From: Bacillus pseudomycoides
GTDB taxonomy: Bacteria; Bacillota; Bacilli; Bacillales; Bacillaceae_G
Assembly (NCBI RefSeq): GCF_022811845.1
Contig: NZ_CP064266.1
Coordinates: 1,860,001 to 1,924,000, forward strand
Length of the DNA: 64,000 bases
Direction of reading: 5' to 3'
In this document: piece by piece, positions 8,337 to 16,769 of the stretch
Position numbering within the stretch: position 1 is the first letter of the stretch
Layout of the letters: each line of letters begins with the position of its first letter
Notes under the pieces: generated by a model
The model's database searches: none
The model's input: the letters and a program-made list of their open reading frames with translations, nothing else
What the model was told of the DNA's origin: nothing
Position numbers and translations under genes: made by a program

Positions 8337-10527
8337 ATTCAAATTTTAACTTTTTTAATGCTTCTGCTAGTGCGTTATTTAATGGCTCTTCTTCTTCTTT
8401 TTGTTGCTGCTTCATATATTTTTGAACGTAGCGTTTATCTGCTTTATTTCCTGATTCTTTCTTGCGGCGTTCTTGGAATGTAGAAAGCTTCTCGCGATAT
8501 CCACATTTACATGCGAAGATTTGGCCAGCTCCTTCACCGCGAAGTTCTAGTTTTTTCTTACATTGAGGGCATCTTGCATTTGTCGTACGGGATACATTTT
8601 TACGATGACCACATTCGCGGTCTTGGCATACAAGCATTTTACCTTTTTTGCCGTTTACTTCAAGCATCGGTTTGCCACAGTCTGGACAAGTTTTTGTTGA
8701 AATGTTTTCATGCTTATACTTTTTATCGCTTGATTTAATTTCAGCAACGATTTCTTTTGTATAGTTTTTCATCTCGGAAATGAAAATTTCTTTTTTTAAT
8801 TTACCTTTTGCGATAGCTTCAAGTTTTTGTTCCCATTCAGCAGTTAGTGTAGGAGATTTTAGCTCTTCCGGTACTAAATCAAGTAACTGACGACCTTTTG
8901 ATGTAATGTGAATATCTTTACCACGTTTTTCAATCAAGAATGAATTAAATAGTTTGTCAATAATGTCAGCTCGTGTAGCCACAGTACCTAATCCACCAGT
9001 TGATTTTAACGTATCAGCAAGTTGTTTATTTTGCGTATCCATGTATTTTGTAGGGTTTTCCATTGCTGAAAGTAACGTTGCTTCATTAAAGCGTGCAGGT
9101 GGTTTTGTTTGACCTGATGTTTGTGCAATTAGTTTTACGCTTAATGTATCGCCTTTTTCGATGCGAGGTAAAATTTGCTCTTTTAAATCTTCAACTGCAT
9201 CGTCATCTTCAAAGCGGTTTTCATATACTTCTTTCCAACCAGAATGTAAAATCGTTTTGCCACGTGCAACAAACGTTTCATCACCAATTTTCGTGCGTAA
9301 TGTTAGTTGTTCATATTCAAAAGCTGGGAATAAAACTGCTAAGAAACGCTTTACCACTAAATCATAAATTTTGCGTTCTTTATCTGTGAAAGCTGAGAAA
9401 TTCACATAGCTTTCCGTTGGGATGATTGCGTGATGATCGCTTACTTTACTATCATCAACAAATGCTTTAGTGGACTTTATAGGCTTATTTAAAATTTTAT
9501 GAGCTAAAGAACGGTATTCTCCTACTCCACACGCTTTTAGACGCTCTGGAAGCGTTCCGACGATATCAGATGAAATATAGCGCGAATCTGTACGAGGATA
9601 TGTTAATACCTTGTGCTGTTCATACAATTTTTGCATAATATTTAACGTTTCTTTTGCAGAATAACCAAAGATTTTATTTGCATCACGTTGTAGCTCTGTT
9701 AAGTCATAAAGACCAGGAGCAAATGATTTTTTCACCTTTTTATCGATTTCTACCACAGTTGCATTTTGTTTATCTAGTTTTGTCACAATGGTATCAATTT
9801 TTGCTTTATCAAAATTGCGACCATTCCCTCTAGCATCTTGCCAAGTCAATTTTAATTGTTCTGTTGTTTGAGCTTCAATGCCGTAGTATGTTTGCGCTTT
9901 GAAGTTTTTAATTTCATCCTCACGCCCTGCAATGATAGCTACAGTAGGTGTTTGAACACGACCGCAGTTTAGTTGTGCATTAAACCTTGTAGTTAATGCA
10001 CGTGTCGCATTAAGACCGATGTACCAGTCAGCTTCTGAACGTGCAACAGCTGAAGCGTATAAATTGTCGTATGCTTTCCCAGGCTTCAAGTTTGCGAAGC
10101 CGTCTTTGATTGCTTTATCGGTAACAGATGAAATCCATAGACGTTTGATAGGTTTATTAATTTTAACTTTATCAATAATCCAACGAGCGACTAATTCTCC
10201 CTCGCGACCCGCGTCTGTAGCTACAATTATTTCATTTACATCTTTTCTAATCAGTTGGCTTTTAACGGCATTAAATTGTTTGCCAGTTTGCTTAATCACT
10301 GTTAATTTCAAACGCTCAGGTAGCATTGGTAAATCTTCTAGATTCCACTTTTTATATTTTATATCATAGCTTTCTGGATCTGCTAATGTAACAAGATGCC
10401 CTAAAGCCCAAGTAACGATATATTTATTACCCTCAAGGTAACCATTTCCTTTTTTATCACACTTCAATACACGTGCAATATCACGTGCAACAGAAGGTTT
10501 TTCAGCAATTACAACACTTTTAGCCAT
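8335..10527 (-). CDS. topB: DNA topoisomerase III
   Basis: This 730-residue type IA topoisomerase relaxes and decatenates DNA by passing single strands. It opens with the Toprim sequence VVIAEKPSVARDIARVL, has DAGREGE as the metal-binding Toprim motif, and carries the catalytic Tyr in TYPRTDSRYI. The C-terminal end holds a zinc-ribbon-like region with CPDCGKPM, CQDRECGH, CPQCKKK and CKCG, then a Lys/Glu-rich tail. Length and tail fit the Bacillus TopB form. It is monocistronic, convergent with yhgE, and starts with ATG behind AAAGGATG on the minus strand. Confidence 0.95.
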   Translation of the reverse strand: MAKSVVIAEKPSVARDIARVLKCDKKGNGYLEGNKYIVTWALGHLVTLADPESYDIKYKKWNLEDLPMLPERLKLTVIKQTGKQFNAVKSQLIRKDVNEIIVATDAGREGELVARWIIDKVKINKPIKRLWISSVTDKAIKDGFANLKPGKAYDNLYASAVARSEADWYIGLNATRALTTRFNAQLNCGRVQTPTVAIIAGREDEIKNFKAQTYYGIEAQTTEQLKLTWQDARGNGRNFDKAKIDTIVTKLDKQNATVVEIDKKVKKSFAPGLYDLTELQRDANKIFGYSAKETLNIMQKLYEQHKVLTYPRTDSRYISSDIVGTLPERLKACGVGEYRSLAHKILNKPIKSTKAFVDDSKVSDHHAIIPTESYVNFSAFTDKERKIYDLVVKRFLAVLFPAFEYEQLTLRTKIGDETFVARGKTILHSGWKEVYENRFEDDDAVEDLKEQILPRIEKGDTLSVKLIAQTSGQTKPPARFNEATLLSAMENPTKYMDTQNKQLADTLKSTGGLGTVATRADIIDKLFNSFLIEKRGKDIHITSKGRQLLDLVPEELKSPTLTAEWEQKLEAIAKGKLKKEIFISEMKNYTKEIVAEIKSSDKKYKHENISTKTCPDCGKPMLEVNGKKGKMLVCQDRECGHRKNVSRTTNARCPQCKKKLELRGEGAGQIFACKCGYREKLSTFQERRKKESGNKADKRYVQKYMKQQQKEEEEPLNNALAEALKKLKFE

Positions 10528-10758
10528 ATTTAAAACATCCTTTCAAATTTCCATAAGTTAAATATAGCATACATCCTTTTTTGATTCAGTTATGCCGAAG
10601 ATTCTAACCTTTTGTTATTCATTAATCTACATCTTTGACTAGTTAAGAAGATGAAAATTTTAGTATTTCTGATTAAAAAACAAGAAAGCTTAATTTTCCT
10701 TACCTCAAAGGGAGATTGGGCTGTTTATTAACCTTATAGGAAGGGGAGGTTTCCTAAT

Positions 10759-10974
10759 ATGAATAAAAAAGCAATATAAATAAATGGAAGTCGTTAATTC
10801 TTGAGAAAGACCCAGATTATTTATTTGTAATTGATAGAGGTGCTGCTGTTGGCGGTAAATCTTCTGCAAAACAATAATGTAATCTATTTAGATACGAACT
10901 ACTGGTACCTATCTGGTGGCAGACTTGAGTCTGTGTCAGGAATGGTGAAAGAAGTATCTAAAGGCTTAAAATAA
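10759..10974 (+). pseudogene. Remnant of a siderophore ABC transporter substrate-binding protein
   Basis: After GGGGAGG, an ATG at 10759 opens a 6-codon frame (MNKKAI). In another frame, from 10800, comes LEKDPDYLFVIDRGAAVGGK and then SSAKQ before a stop. In a third frame NVIYLDTNYWYLSGG and MVKEVSKGLK run to the stop at 10974. These are C-terminal blocks of YclQ/FatB-like petrobactin-type binding proteins in the right order, with most of the gene and a middle segment deleted. A terminator follows at once, so the 3' end of the gene is intact. It is a dead remnant in the 730-bp gap between topB and thiM. Confidence 0.8.
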
Positions 10975-10983
10975 TAAGATGAG

Positions 10984-11019
10984 AAACAGTGATAGGATTC
11001 ATTTCCTATCACTGTTTTG
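10984..11019 (+). terminator. Terminator of the siderophore-binding protein remnant
   Basis: AAACAGTGATAGGA (10984-10997) pairs with TCCTATCACTGTTT (11004-11017), followed by TG and an A-rich stretch. It lies 10 bp after the remnant's stop codon. Confidence 0.8.
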
Positions 11020-11081
11020 TATAAAAAAGTAAAGAACTTGTTATTTTAATAGAATAAGAGTAGACTCTGAAGTAGTTGAAT

Positions 11082-11178
11082 AAGAACACATGGGAGTTTG
11101 CGGATGCAAACTGAGAGTACGGCTAATCTGTCGTTGACCATTAGAACCTGTTGGATAATGCCAGCGTAGGGAGAGTGT
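11082..11178 (+). ncRNA. TPP riboswitch before thiM
   Basis: The conserved TPP aptamer pieces occur in order: ACATGGGAG, CTGAGAG, GACCATTAGAACCTG and GGATAATGCCAGCGTAGGGA. This is the THI-box. Binding of thiamine pyrophosphate should favour the terminator at 11193-11223 and so repress thiM-thiE. Confidence 0.95.
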
Positions 11179-11192
11179 AAAAGCACATGTTC

Positions 11193-11223
11193 AGGCACTT
11201 TGCATACGCGAAGTGTCTTTTTG
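11193..11223 (+). terminator. Riboswitch-controlled terminator before thiM
   Basis: AGGCACTTTGC and GCGAAGTGTCTT form an 11-12-bp stem with loop ATAC and two wobble pairs, followed by TTTTTGT. Position directly after the TPP aptamer marks it as the expression platform. Confidence 0.85.
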
Positions 11224-11258
11224 TGTATCTCCCATTACTAAATTAGGAGATGAAAAGA

Positions 11259-12068
11259 ATGAATATAAAAGAAATCGCAAAAGTAGTGGAAGTAGTAAGA
11301 GAGTCTAATCCACTTGTGCATAATATTACAAATGTTGTTGTGACAAATTTTACGGCCAATGGTTTACTTGCACTAGGAGCATCACCAGTTATGGCGTATG
11401 CAAAAGAAGAAGTAGCTGAAATGGCTAGCATTGCAGGAGCACTTGTTTTAAATATGGGTACGCTTCGCCCTGAAGAAGTAGAAGCGATGCTCATTGCTGG
11501 AAAATCAGCAAATACACACCATGTACCAGTATTATTTGATCCAGTTGGTGCTGGAGCTACGTCTTATCGAACTGAAGTAGCAAGACATATTCCAAATGAA
11601 GTGAATTTAGCAATGATTCGCGGGAATGCAGCGGAAATTGCTAATGTTATCAATGAAAATTGGGAGATTAAAGGTGTAGATGCTGGTGCTGGCAATGGTG
11701 ATGTTGTAGGAATTGCAAAACAAGCAGCAGATGAACTAGATACCGTTACGGTGATTACCGGAAAAGAAGACGTTGTAACAGATGGTGAGCGAACAATCAT
11801 TATTCGCAATGGATATCCAATTTTAACGAAAGTGACAGGTACAGGTTGTCTATTAACTTCTGTAATGGGGGCATTTGCAGCGGTTGAAAAAGATTATGTG
11901 AAAGCGGCAGTTGCTGCATTAACGTTTTATGGTGTAGCAGCGGAAATAGCTGCAAGTAAAACCGTAGAGCAAGGACCAGGAAGTTTCCAAATTGAATTTT
12001 TAAATCAGTTAGCAAACATTACTGCAAATGATATTGAACAATATGGAAATATTCAAGAGGTGCAATAA
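11259..12068 (+). CDS. thiM: Hydroxyethylthiazole kinase
   Basis: This 269-residue enzyme phosphorylates 4-methyl-5-(2-hydroxyethyl)thiazole with ATP in thiazole salvage. Family hallmarks are NPLVHNITN near the N-terminus, LFDPVGAGA, MIRGNAAEI and the anion-hole/ATP motif VTGTGCLLTS. I chose ATG 11259, which AGGAGA precedes at proper spacing; the in-frame ATG at 11250 overlaps that ribosome binding site. It is the first gene of a two-gene unit with thiE under the TPP riboswitch. Confidence 0.96.
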   Translation: MNIKEIAKVVEVVRESNPLVHNITNVVVTNFTANGLLALGASPVMAYAKEEVAEMASIAGALVLNMGTLRPEEVEAMLIAGKSANTHHVPVLFDPVGAGATSYRTEVARHIPNEVNLAMIRGNAAEIANVINENWEIKGVDAGAGNGDVVGIAKQAADELDTVTVITGKEDVVTDGERTIIIRNGYPILTKVTGTGCLLTSVMGAFAAVEKDYVKAAVAALTFYGVAAEIAASKTVEQGPGSFQIEFLNQLANITANDIEQYGNIQEVQ

Positions 12069-12083
12069 GAAGGGGTGAAAGAA

Positions 12084-12740
12084 ATGGCACGTATTGATCA
12101 ACAACAAATGTCCAAATTATTGCAAGTGTATTTTATTATGGGAAGTAATAACTGTAAAAGAGATCCATTACAAATAATGAAAGAAGCGTTAGATGGCGGA
12201 ATAACGCTTTTCCAATTTCGTGAAAAAGGTGAAGGAGCTTTAATTGGAGAAGAACGAGTGCATTTTGCTAAGCAGCTACAAATGCTTTGTAAAGAATATG
12301 ATGTACCTTTTATCGTGAATGATGATGTAGAATTAGCAATTGAATTGGATGCAGATGGTGTTCATGTCGGACAAGATGACGAAGGAATTACATCCGTTCG
12401 TGAAAAAATGGGAGATAAAATTGTCGGGGTATCTGCTCATACGATAGAGGAAGCTCATTTTGCTATTGCAAACGGAGCGGATTATTTAGGAGTAGGGCCG
12501 ATTTTTCCAACGAGCACGAAAAAAGATACAAAAGCAGTACAAGGAACGAAAGGGTTGCTTCATTTTAGAGAGGCGGGAATTACAATTCCGATTGTTGGTA
12601 TTGGAGGAATTACAGTTGAAAATGCTGCTTCTGTTATAGAGGCGGGGGCGGATGGAGTTTCGGTTATTTCTGCAATTAGTTTAGCAGATTCATCTTATGA
12701 AAGTACGTCTTTACTGACAGGTATTTTTAATGATAAATAG
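12084..12740 (+). CDS. thiE: Thiamine-phosphate synthase
   Basis: This 218-residue TIM-barrel enzyme joins HMP pyrophosphate and thiazole phosphate to thiamine phosphate. Visible family motifs are TLFQFREKG, VPFIVNDDVELA, DGVHVGQDD, GVSAHT, YLGVGPIFPTSTK and IVGIGGI. Start ATG 12084 lies 7 bp after AAGGGGTG; the GTG at 12075 is inside that site. It follows thiM by 15 bp in the same TPP-controlled transcript. No thiC or thiG lies in this window, so this unit is the salvage branch. Confidence 0.96.
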   Translation: MARIDQQQMSKLLQVYFIMGSNNCKRDPLQIMKEALDGGITLFQFREKGEGALIGEERVHFAKQLQMLCKEYDVPFIVNDDVELAIELDADGVHVGQDDEGITSVREKMGDKIVGVSAHTIEEAHFAIANGADYLGVGPIFPTSTKKDTKAVQGTKGLLHFREAGITIPIVGIGGITVENAASVIEAGADGVSVISAISLADSSYESTSLLTGIFNDK

Positions 12741-12761
12741 TGAAAATCGTTGATATATGGG

Positions 12762-12798
12762 AAGAACCATTTCTAATGTGAAGAAATGGTTTTTTTGT
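12762..12798 (+). terminator. Terminator after thiE
   Basis: GAACCATTTCT and AGAAATGGTTT form a stem followed by a T run. An open frame runs through it towards ilvA, but the real ilvA start lies downstream. Confidence 0.88.
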
Positions 12799-12864
12799 CG
12801 TATAAAACAAAGTGTGCGGCTCAAACTAATATGTATGAACATATATCGTTTCGGAGGGGAATAT

Positions 12865-14073
12865 ATGATTTCTTTACAAGATATTATAGCTGCTCATGAG
12901 AAGATGAAAGGCATTGTCCATATGACACCACTAGATTATTCAAGTACATTTAGTGAACTATCGCATAATGAAGTATATTTGAAACTCGAAAATTTACAAA
13001 AGACGGGTTCTTTTAAAGTACGTGGTTCTTATAATAAGATGGTTTCTCTTGATAAAGGTGAATTAGAAAATGGGGTTGTTGCAGCGTCTGCTGGAAATCA
13101 TGCACAAGGTGTCGCCTATTCTAGTAATATGCTCGATATTCCCTGTACGATTGTGATGCCAAAAGGTGCACCGCTTAGTAAAGTACTTGCGACTAAGCGA
13201 TATGGTGCACATGTAGAGTTGCAAGGTGATGTATTTGATGATGCATTAGCGTATGCGCTAGATTTGAAAGAACAAACAGGAGCAAAGTTTGTACACCCAT
13301 TTGATGATGAGGCTGTAATCTCTGGTCAAGGGACGGTAGGTTTAGAAATATTGCAGCAACTTGATGACGTCGAAGCAGTTATTTGTCCTGTTGGTGGTGG
13401 CGGCTTAATTGCAGGTGTTGCGATGGCGATTAAAGAACAAAAACCATCAGTGAAAGTATATGGTGTACAAGCGCTTGCTTGCCCGGGGATGAAGCAATCC
13501 TTAGAGGAAAAGAAAGTTATTACTGTGGAATCTTCACCAACTATGGCAGATGGAATTGCAGTGAAAAGACCGGGAGAACTTACATTTCAGCTTGTAGAGC
13601 GATATGTAGACGATATTTTTTGTGTGGATGAAATGGAAATTGCAAGAACGATGTTAATGCTACTGGAACGAAATAAATTATTAGTAGAAGGCTCAGGTGC
13701 TAGTTCGTTAGCCGCATTGCTCTATCAAAAAATTCCTGTGAAAGAGAAAAAAGTTGTGTCGATTTTAAGTGGTGGAAATGTTGATGTTAACTTCATTACT
13801 CGTATTATTGAACATGGGATGGTTGAAGCTGGCCGCTTTGTTCATATTGCAACAATGATTAAAGATAAACCAGGACATTTGCAACATTTACTCGAAATTG
13901 TAACAAGTTTTGAAGCAAATGTATTACATATTCATTTAGAGCGGATTGGAACAAAAGTGTTTCCAGGATATGCACAGCTCCATTTGTCATTAGAGACGAA
14001 AGATAAAAATCATATTGAAGAAGTATTGAGTGGGATAGAAAAGAAAGGGTATAACGTAGAAATTGTTGAATGA
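12865..14073 (+). CDS. ilvA: Threonine ammonia-lyase (short form with ACT domain)
   Basis: This 402-residue PLP enzyme deaminates threonine to 2-oxobutanoate, the first step to isoleucine. The PLP lysine lies in TGSFKVRGSYNK (about residue 53), the phosphate loop is CPVGGGGLIAG, and ASAGNHAQGVA is typical of the family. A single C-terminal ACT-like domain (about 330-402) makes it the short catabolic-like TdcB/IlvA type. ATG 12865 follows TCGGAGGGG; the longer frame starting at 12757 passes through the thiE terminator and is not used. The gene is alone, not in an ilv operon. Confusion with serine dehydratase or serine racemase is possible but less likely. Confidence 0.88.
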   Translation: MISLQDIIAAHEKMKGIVHMTPLDYSSTFSELSHNEVYLKLENLQKTGSFKVRGSYNKMVSLDKGELENGVVAASAGNHAQGVAYSSNMLDIPCTIVMPKGAPLSKVLATKRYGAHVELQGDVFDDALAYALDLKEQTGAKFVHPFDDEAVISGQGTVGLEILQQLDDVEAVICPVGGGGLIAGVAMAIKEQKPSVKVYGVQALACPGMKQSLEEKKVITVESSPTMADGIAVKRPGELTFQLVERYVDDIFCVDEMEIARTMLMLLERNKLLVEGSGASSLAALLYQKIPVKEKKVVSILSGGNVDVNFITRIIEHGMVEAGRFVHIATMIKDKPGHLQHLLEIVTSFEANVLHIHLERIGTKVFPGYAQLHLSLETKDKNHIEEVLSGIEKKGYNVEIVE

Positions 14074-14080
14074 ACAATTT

Positions 14081-14096
14081 AAACAAACGTTTGATT
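14081..14096. promoter_or_regulatory. Orphan TetR-type palindrome
   Basis: AAACAAACGTTTGATT is nearly identical to the paired sites at 25995-26010 and 26040-26055. Here it lies between the convergent ilvA and dcu genes with no promoter nearby, so it may be chance or a relic. Confidence 0.35.
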
Positions 14097-14102
14097 AAAG
14101 AT

Positions 14103-14142
14103 AAAAGCACAAACTTTATTCAAAAAAAGTTTGTGCTTTTAT
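14103..14142. terminator. Bidirectional terminator between ilvA and dcu
   Basis: A 15-bp stem, AAAAGCACAAACTTT (14103-14117) with AAAGTTTGTGCTTTT (14126-14140), lies between two convergent genes and has U tracts on both strands. Confidence 0.92.
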
Positions 14143-14145
14143 CTG

Positions 14146-15459
14146 TTAAAACATAATTGAAATGAGTAGCATCCCAATTCCAATGGAAGCAAACGTTGCA
14201 ACAAGACCAGGAATCATAAAGCTATGATTTAATACATATTTACCAATACGTGTTGTTCCTGTACGGTCAAAGTTGATTGCAGCAACAATTGTTCCGTAGT
14301 TCGGAATGAAGAAATATCCGTTTACTGCAGGGAACATCGCAATAAGAAGTGCTGGTGAAATACCAAGTGATAATCCGAGTGGCACTAACGCACGCACTGT
14401 TGCTGCCTGGCTATACAGTAAAATAGATAGAATAAATAATGCAATAGCGAATAACCATGGTGCGCTTGTTACTAAGTGTTGAATCGATCCTTGAATCGTA
14501 CTTAAGTTTCCGTTAAAGAATGTGTCTCCCATCCAAGCGATACCGAAGATTGCAACAACAGCTGTAGCGCCTGCTTTAAAGACATTGCCAGATACAATGC
14601 TTTCTACATTTGGTTTACAGAAGATAATAATAAGAGCAGCAATTGTAAGCATGACCATTTCAATTGTATTTGGCATTGAAAGACGAACTAATTTTCCATC
14701 TATCATCCATCCTGGACGAAGTGTTTCGAATGAACCAAGAAGAACAACAAAAAGAGTAGCGAATAAGAAAAGAATAACAGATAACTTGGCACCTTTTGCA
14801 CCGATAAATTCTTTCTTTTCTTCAAGTTTAGGAATCATGCCTTCTTTCAATCGTTTTAGGTATTCTGGGTCTTCGTTTAACTCTTTACCCATTTTGCTCG
14901 CAACGAAAGCTGCTAACATACAAGCGATAAAAGTAGAAGGAATACTTACTTTTAAAATATCTAACAATGTAATTTTATAATCAGCTAGCATCGCTAATAG
15001 GGCCACAGTTGCAGCTGAGATTGGGCTTGCTGTAATTGCTTGTTGTGAAGCGATTACGGCAATTGACATTGGACGTTCCGGTCTAATTCCTGACTCGCGT
15101 GATACTTCTGCGATAACAGGAAGTACAGAATAGGCAACGTGACCAGTTCCAGCACATAACGTAAATAAATAAGTTACAATAGGAGCGAAAAATGTAATAC
15201 GCTTTGGATTTTTACGTAGTGCTTTTTCTGCGAGATGGACAAGATAATCCATTCCACCAGCAGCTTGCAGGGCACCAGCAGCAGTGATGACTGCTAAAAT
15301 CATCAGCATAACGTCAATAGGAGGAGCTGTAGGTTGTAAGTGGAAGACAAATACGAGGATTGCCATACCAACACCACCCATTACTCCTAGACCAACTCCG
15401 CCAAGGCGTGCACCGATAAAGATGCAGAGTAGTAAGGTAAGAAATTGTAGCCAAAACAT
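14146..15459 (-). CDS. dcuB: Anaerobic C4-dicarboxylate transporter (Dcu family)
   Basis: This 437-residue inner-membrane antiporter of the DcuA/DcuB family exchanges fumarate, malate or aspartate for succinate. It has about 12 hydrophobic segments, an early GARLGGVGLGVMGG stretch, LCAGTGHVAYSVLPVIAE and ASQQAITASPISAA, all typical of the family. ATG 15459 follows AGGAGGTA on the minus strand at good spacing; the frame opens further upstream but without another ribosome binding site. The family assignment is firm, but DcuA and DcuB cannot be separated by eye. No fumarate reductase or DcuS-like kinase is nearby. Confidence 0.85.
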   Translation of the reverse strand: MFWLQFLTLLLCIFIGARLGGVGLGVMGGVGMAILVFVFHLQPTAPPIDVMLMILAVITAAGALQAAGGMDYLVHLAEKALRKNPKRITFFAPIVTYLFTLCAGTGHVAYSVLPVIAEVSRESGIRPERPMSIAVIASQQAITASPISAATVALLAMLADYKITLLDILKVSIPSTFIACMLAAFVASKMGKELNEDPEYLKRLKEGMIPKLEEKKEFIGAKGAKLSVILFLFATLFVVLLGSFETLRPGWMIDGKLVRLSMPNTIEMVMLTIAALIIIFCKPNVESIVSGNVFKAGATAVVAIFGIAWMGDTFFNGNLSTIQGSIQHLVTSAPWLFAIALFILSILLYSQAATVRALVPLGLSLGISPALLIAMFPAVNGYFFIPNYGTIVAAINFDRTGTTRIGKYVLNHSFMIPGLVATFASIGIGMLLISIMF

Positions 15460-15684
15460 GATGAAATACCTCCAAAATCCATACGGTAAGATATTTTTGA
15501 ATAATTTAATTTGAATGATAATTATTAAATTAAACAAATAAAAACCTGTTAAATTAACATTTTTATTATATAACACATAAAATGTAACATTCACTATATT
15601 TTGTGACAGTATTTCGCAAAAGTAATCATTTTAATTTAATATATAAATTATAAAATAATAGACGTATAGTAAATGTGTTGCAAA

Positions 15685-15726
15685 GAAAAAAGCAGAAACA
15701 AATTCCTCCGTTTCTGCTTTTTTCTT
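15685..15726. terminator. Bidirectional terminator
   Basis: AAAAAAGCAGAAAC (15686-15699) pairs with GTTTCTGCTTTTTT (15710-15723). It ends the minus-strand gene at 15738. Confidence 0.9.
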
Positions 15727-15737
15727 GTGAAAGAGAC

Positions 15738-16112
15738 TTATTTTAGAGATTCTTTAATTTGTGTGAAAATATTAATAGCAAAAATGATAATAGCAAGAAC
15801 AACAAGAATACTTCCACCGGCAACAAAAGGTATAACTGCATGGTAGCCATAAATCTCAAGAGCGAGTGCAATCATCATAATCGGTAGCCCAATATTTAAG
15901 AGCCAAAAATGCAATTTACCAAGTTTCGAGGTGCCAGCTTCTTTGAAAATATAATATAAAATACCTGCCAACATCATAGAAGTCCAGCCTAGTAATAAAA
16001 CATGCACATGAACTGCGGTCAATTTGTAATTAGCTGAAATTGACATGAATAACCCCATGCAAACACCAATGACAAAATAAATAGAAGAGATTTGAATGAA
16101 ACGAATTCCCAT
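15738..16112 (-). CDS. Small four-helix membrane protein resembling heme-copper oxidase subunit I
   Basis: This 124-residue protein has four predicted membrane helices and little else. Helix 2 carries HVHVLLLGWTSMM, where the spaced His pair resembles a heme ligand of cbb3-type oxidase subunit I and NorB. Only about a quarter of a real subunit I is present, and it lacks the CuB histidines, so it cannot be an oxidase by itself. Similar stand-alone proteins occur in bacilli and are often labelled cytochrome c oxidase. It may bind heme or act as an accessory subunit; function is unknown. It is monocistronic, with AGGAGGTTAAAG before the start. Confidence 0.6.
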   Translation of the reverse strand: MGIRFIQISSIYFVIGVCMGLFMSISANYKLTAVHVHVLLLGWTSMMLAGILYYIFKEAGTSKLGKLHFWLLNIGLPIMMIALALEIYGYHAVIPFVAGGSILVVLAIIIFAINIFTQIKESLK

Positions 16113-16249
16113 CTTTAACCTCCTTAATCTAATCGTATTTTTGCTACAATAAAATATATGACCAATAGATTATGAGCAGTATCATATTATGAAAAAATAT
16201 AGATTTGTTTGTTTGAAAAAATAAATCATGCTACAATGAAAGCGAATTA

Positions 16250-16335
16250 AGACCGGGGAGCCATTTGGCTGAGAGGATGCAAGAAAGCATCGACCCTCAA
16301 CCTGATCTGGATAATGCCAGCGTAGGGAGTTACTT
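16250..16335 (+). ncRNA. TPP riboswitch before the thiamine transport operon
   Basis: GGGGAGCC, GGCTGAGAGG, GACCCTCAACCTGATCTGG and ATAATGCCAGCGTAGGGAG are the conserved aptamer elements. It is the second THI-box within about 5 kb. Confidence 0.95.
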
Positions 16336-16377
16336 AAAGTGATGTAAGCAAATGTTATTGTATAATAACTTGCATAC

Positions 16378-16420
16378 AAGGCTTTCCTGCGTATTTTGCA
16401 GGAAAGCCTTTTCTTTTTTA
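16378..16420 (+). terminator. Riboswitch-controlled terminator
   Basis: A perfect 13-bp stem, AAGGCTTTCCTGC (16378-16390) with GCAGGAAAGCCTT (16398-16410), is followed by TTCTTTTTT. It is the off-state of the TPP switch. Confidence 0.93.
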
Positions 16421-16448
16421 CACAACATTTTGCAAGGGGGATTTTAGT

Positions 16449-16769
16449 ATGTCACAACAAGTTACCATTTCATTTTCAGTCGTACCACAAGCAAAAACGA
16501 AAGATCTGTATGCCGTTGTTGATAAGGCAATTGAAGTTGTACAACAATCTGGTGTTCGTTATGAAGTAGGTGCGATGGAAACAACGCTAGAAGGAGAATT
16601 AGATGTGCTTCTTGACGTGATTAAACGTGCACAACAAGCTTGTGTTGATGCTGGGGCAGAAGAAGTGATTACTTCTATTAAAATTCATTATCGTCCAAGC
16701 ACTGGTGTAACGATTGATGAGAAAGTTTGGAAGTACCGTGATGAATATGAAAAACCAGAAACGATCTAA
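16449..16769 (+). CDS. Thiamine-binding protein, MTH1187/YkoF-like
   Basis: This 106-residue soluble protein belongs to the MTH1187/YqgV family of ferredoxin-like folds related to the thiamine-binding half of YkoF. Typical are the opening VTISFSVVPQAK, VRYEVGAMETTLEGELDVLL and the closing ITSIKIHYRP. Its place directly behind a TPP riboswitch and in front of thiXYZ argues for binding thiamine or its pyrimidine moiety, perhaps as an intracellular sensor or carrier. Its end overlaps the start of the permease gene by 29 bp. It follows GCAAGGGGG. Confidence 0.85.
   Translation: MSQQVTISFSVVPQAKTKDLYAVVDKAIEVVQQSGVRYEVGAMETTLEGELDVLLDVIKRAQQACVDAGAEEVITSIKIHYRPSTGVTIDEKVWKYRDEYEKPETI

Noticed and set aside
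12757..12864. Upstream extension of ilvA (36 extra residues)
   Set aside because: It runs through the thiE terminator and has no ribosome binding site; ATG 12865 has TCGGAGGGG.
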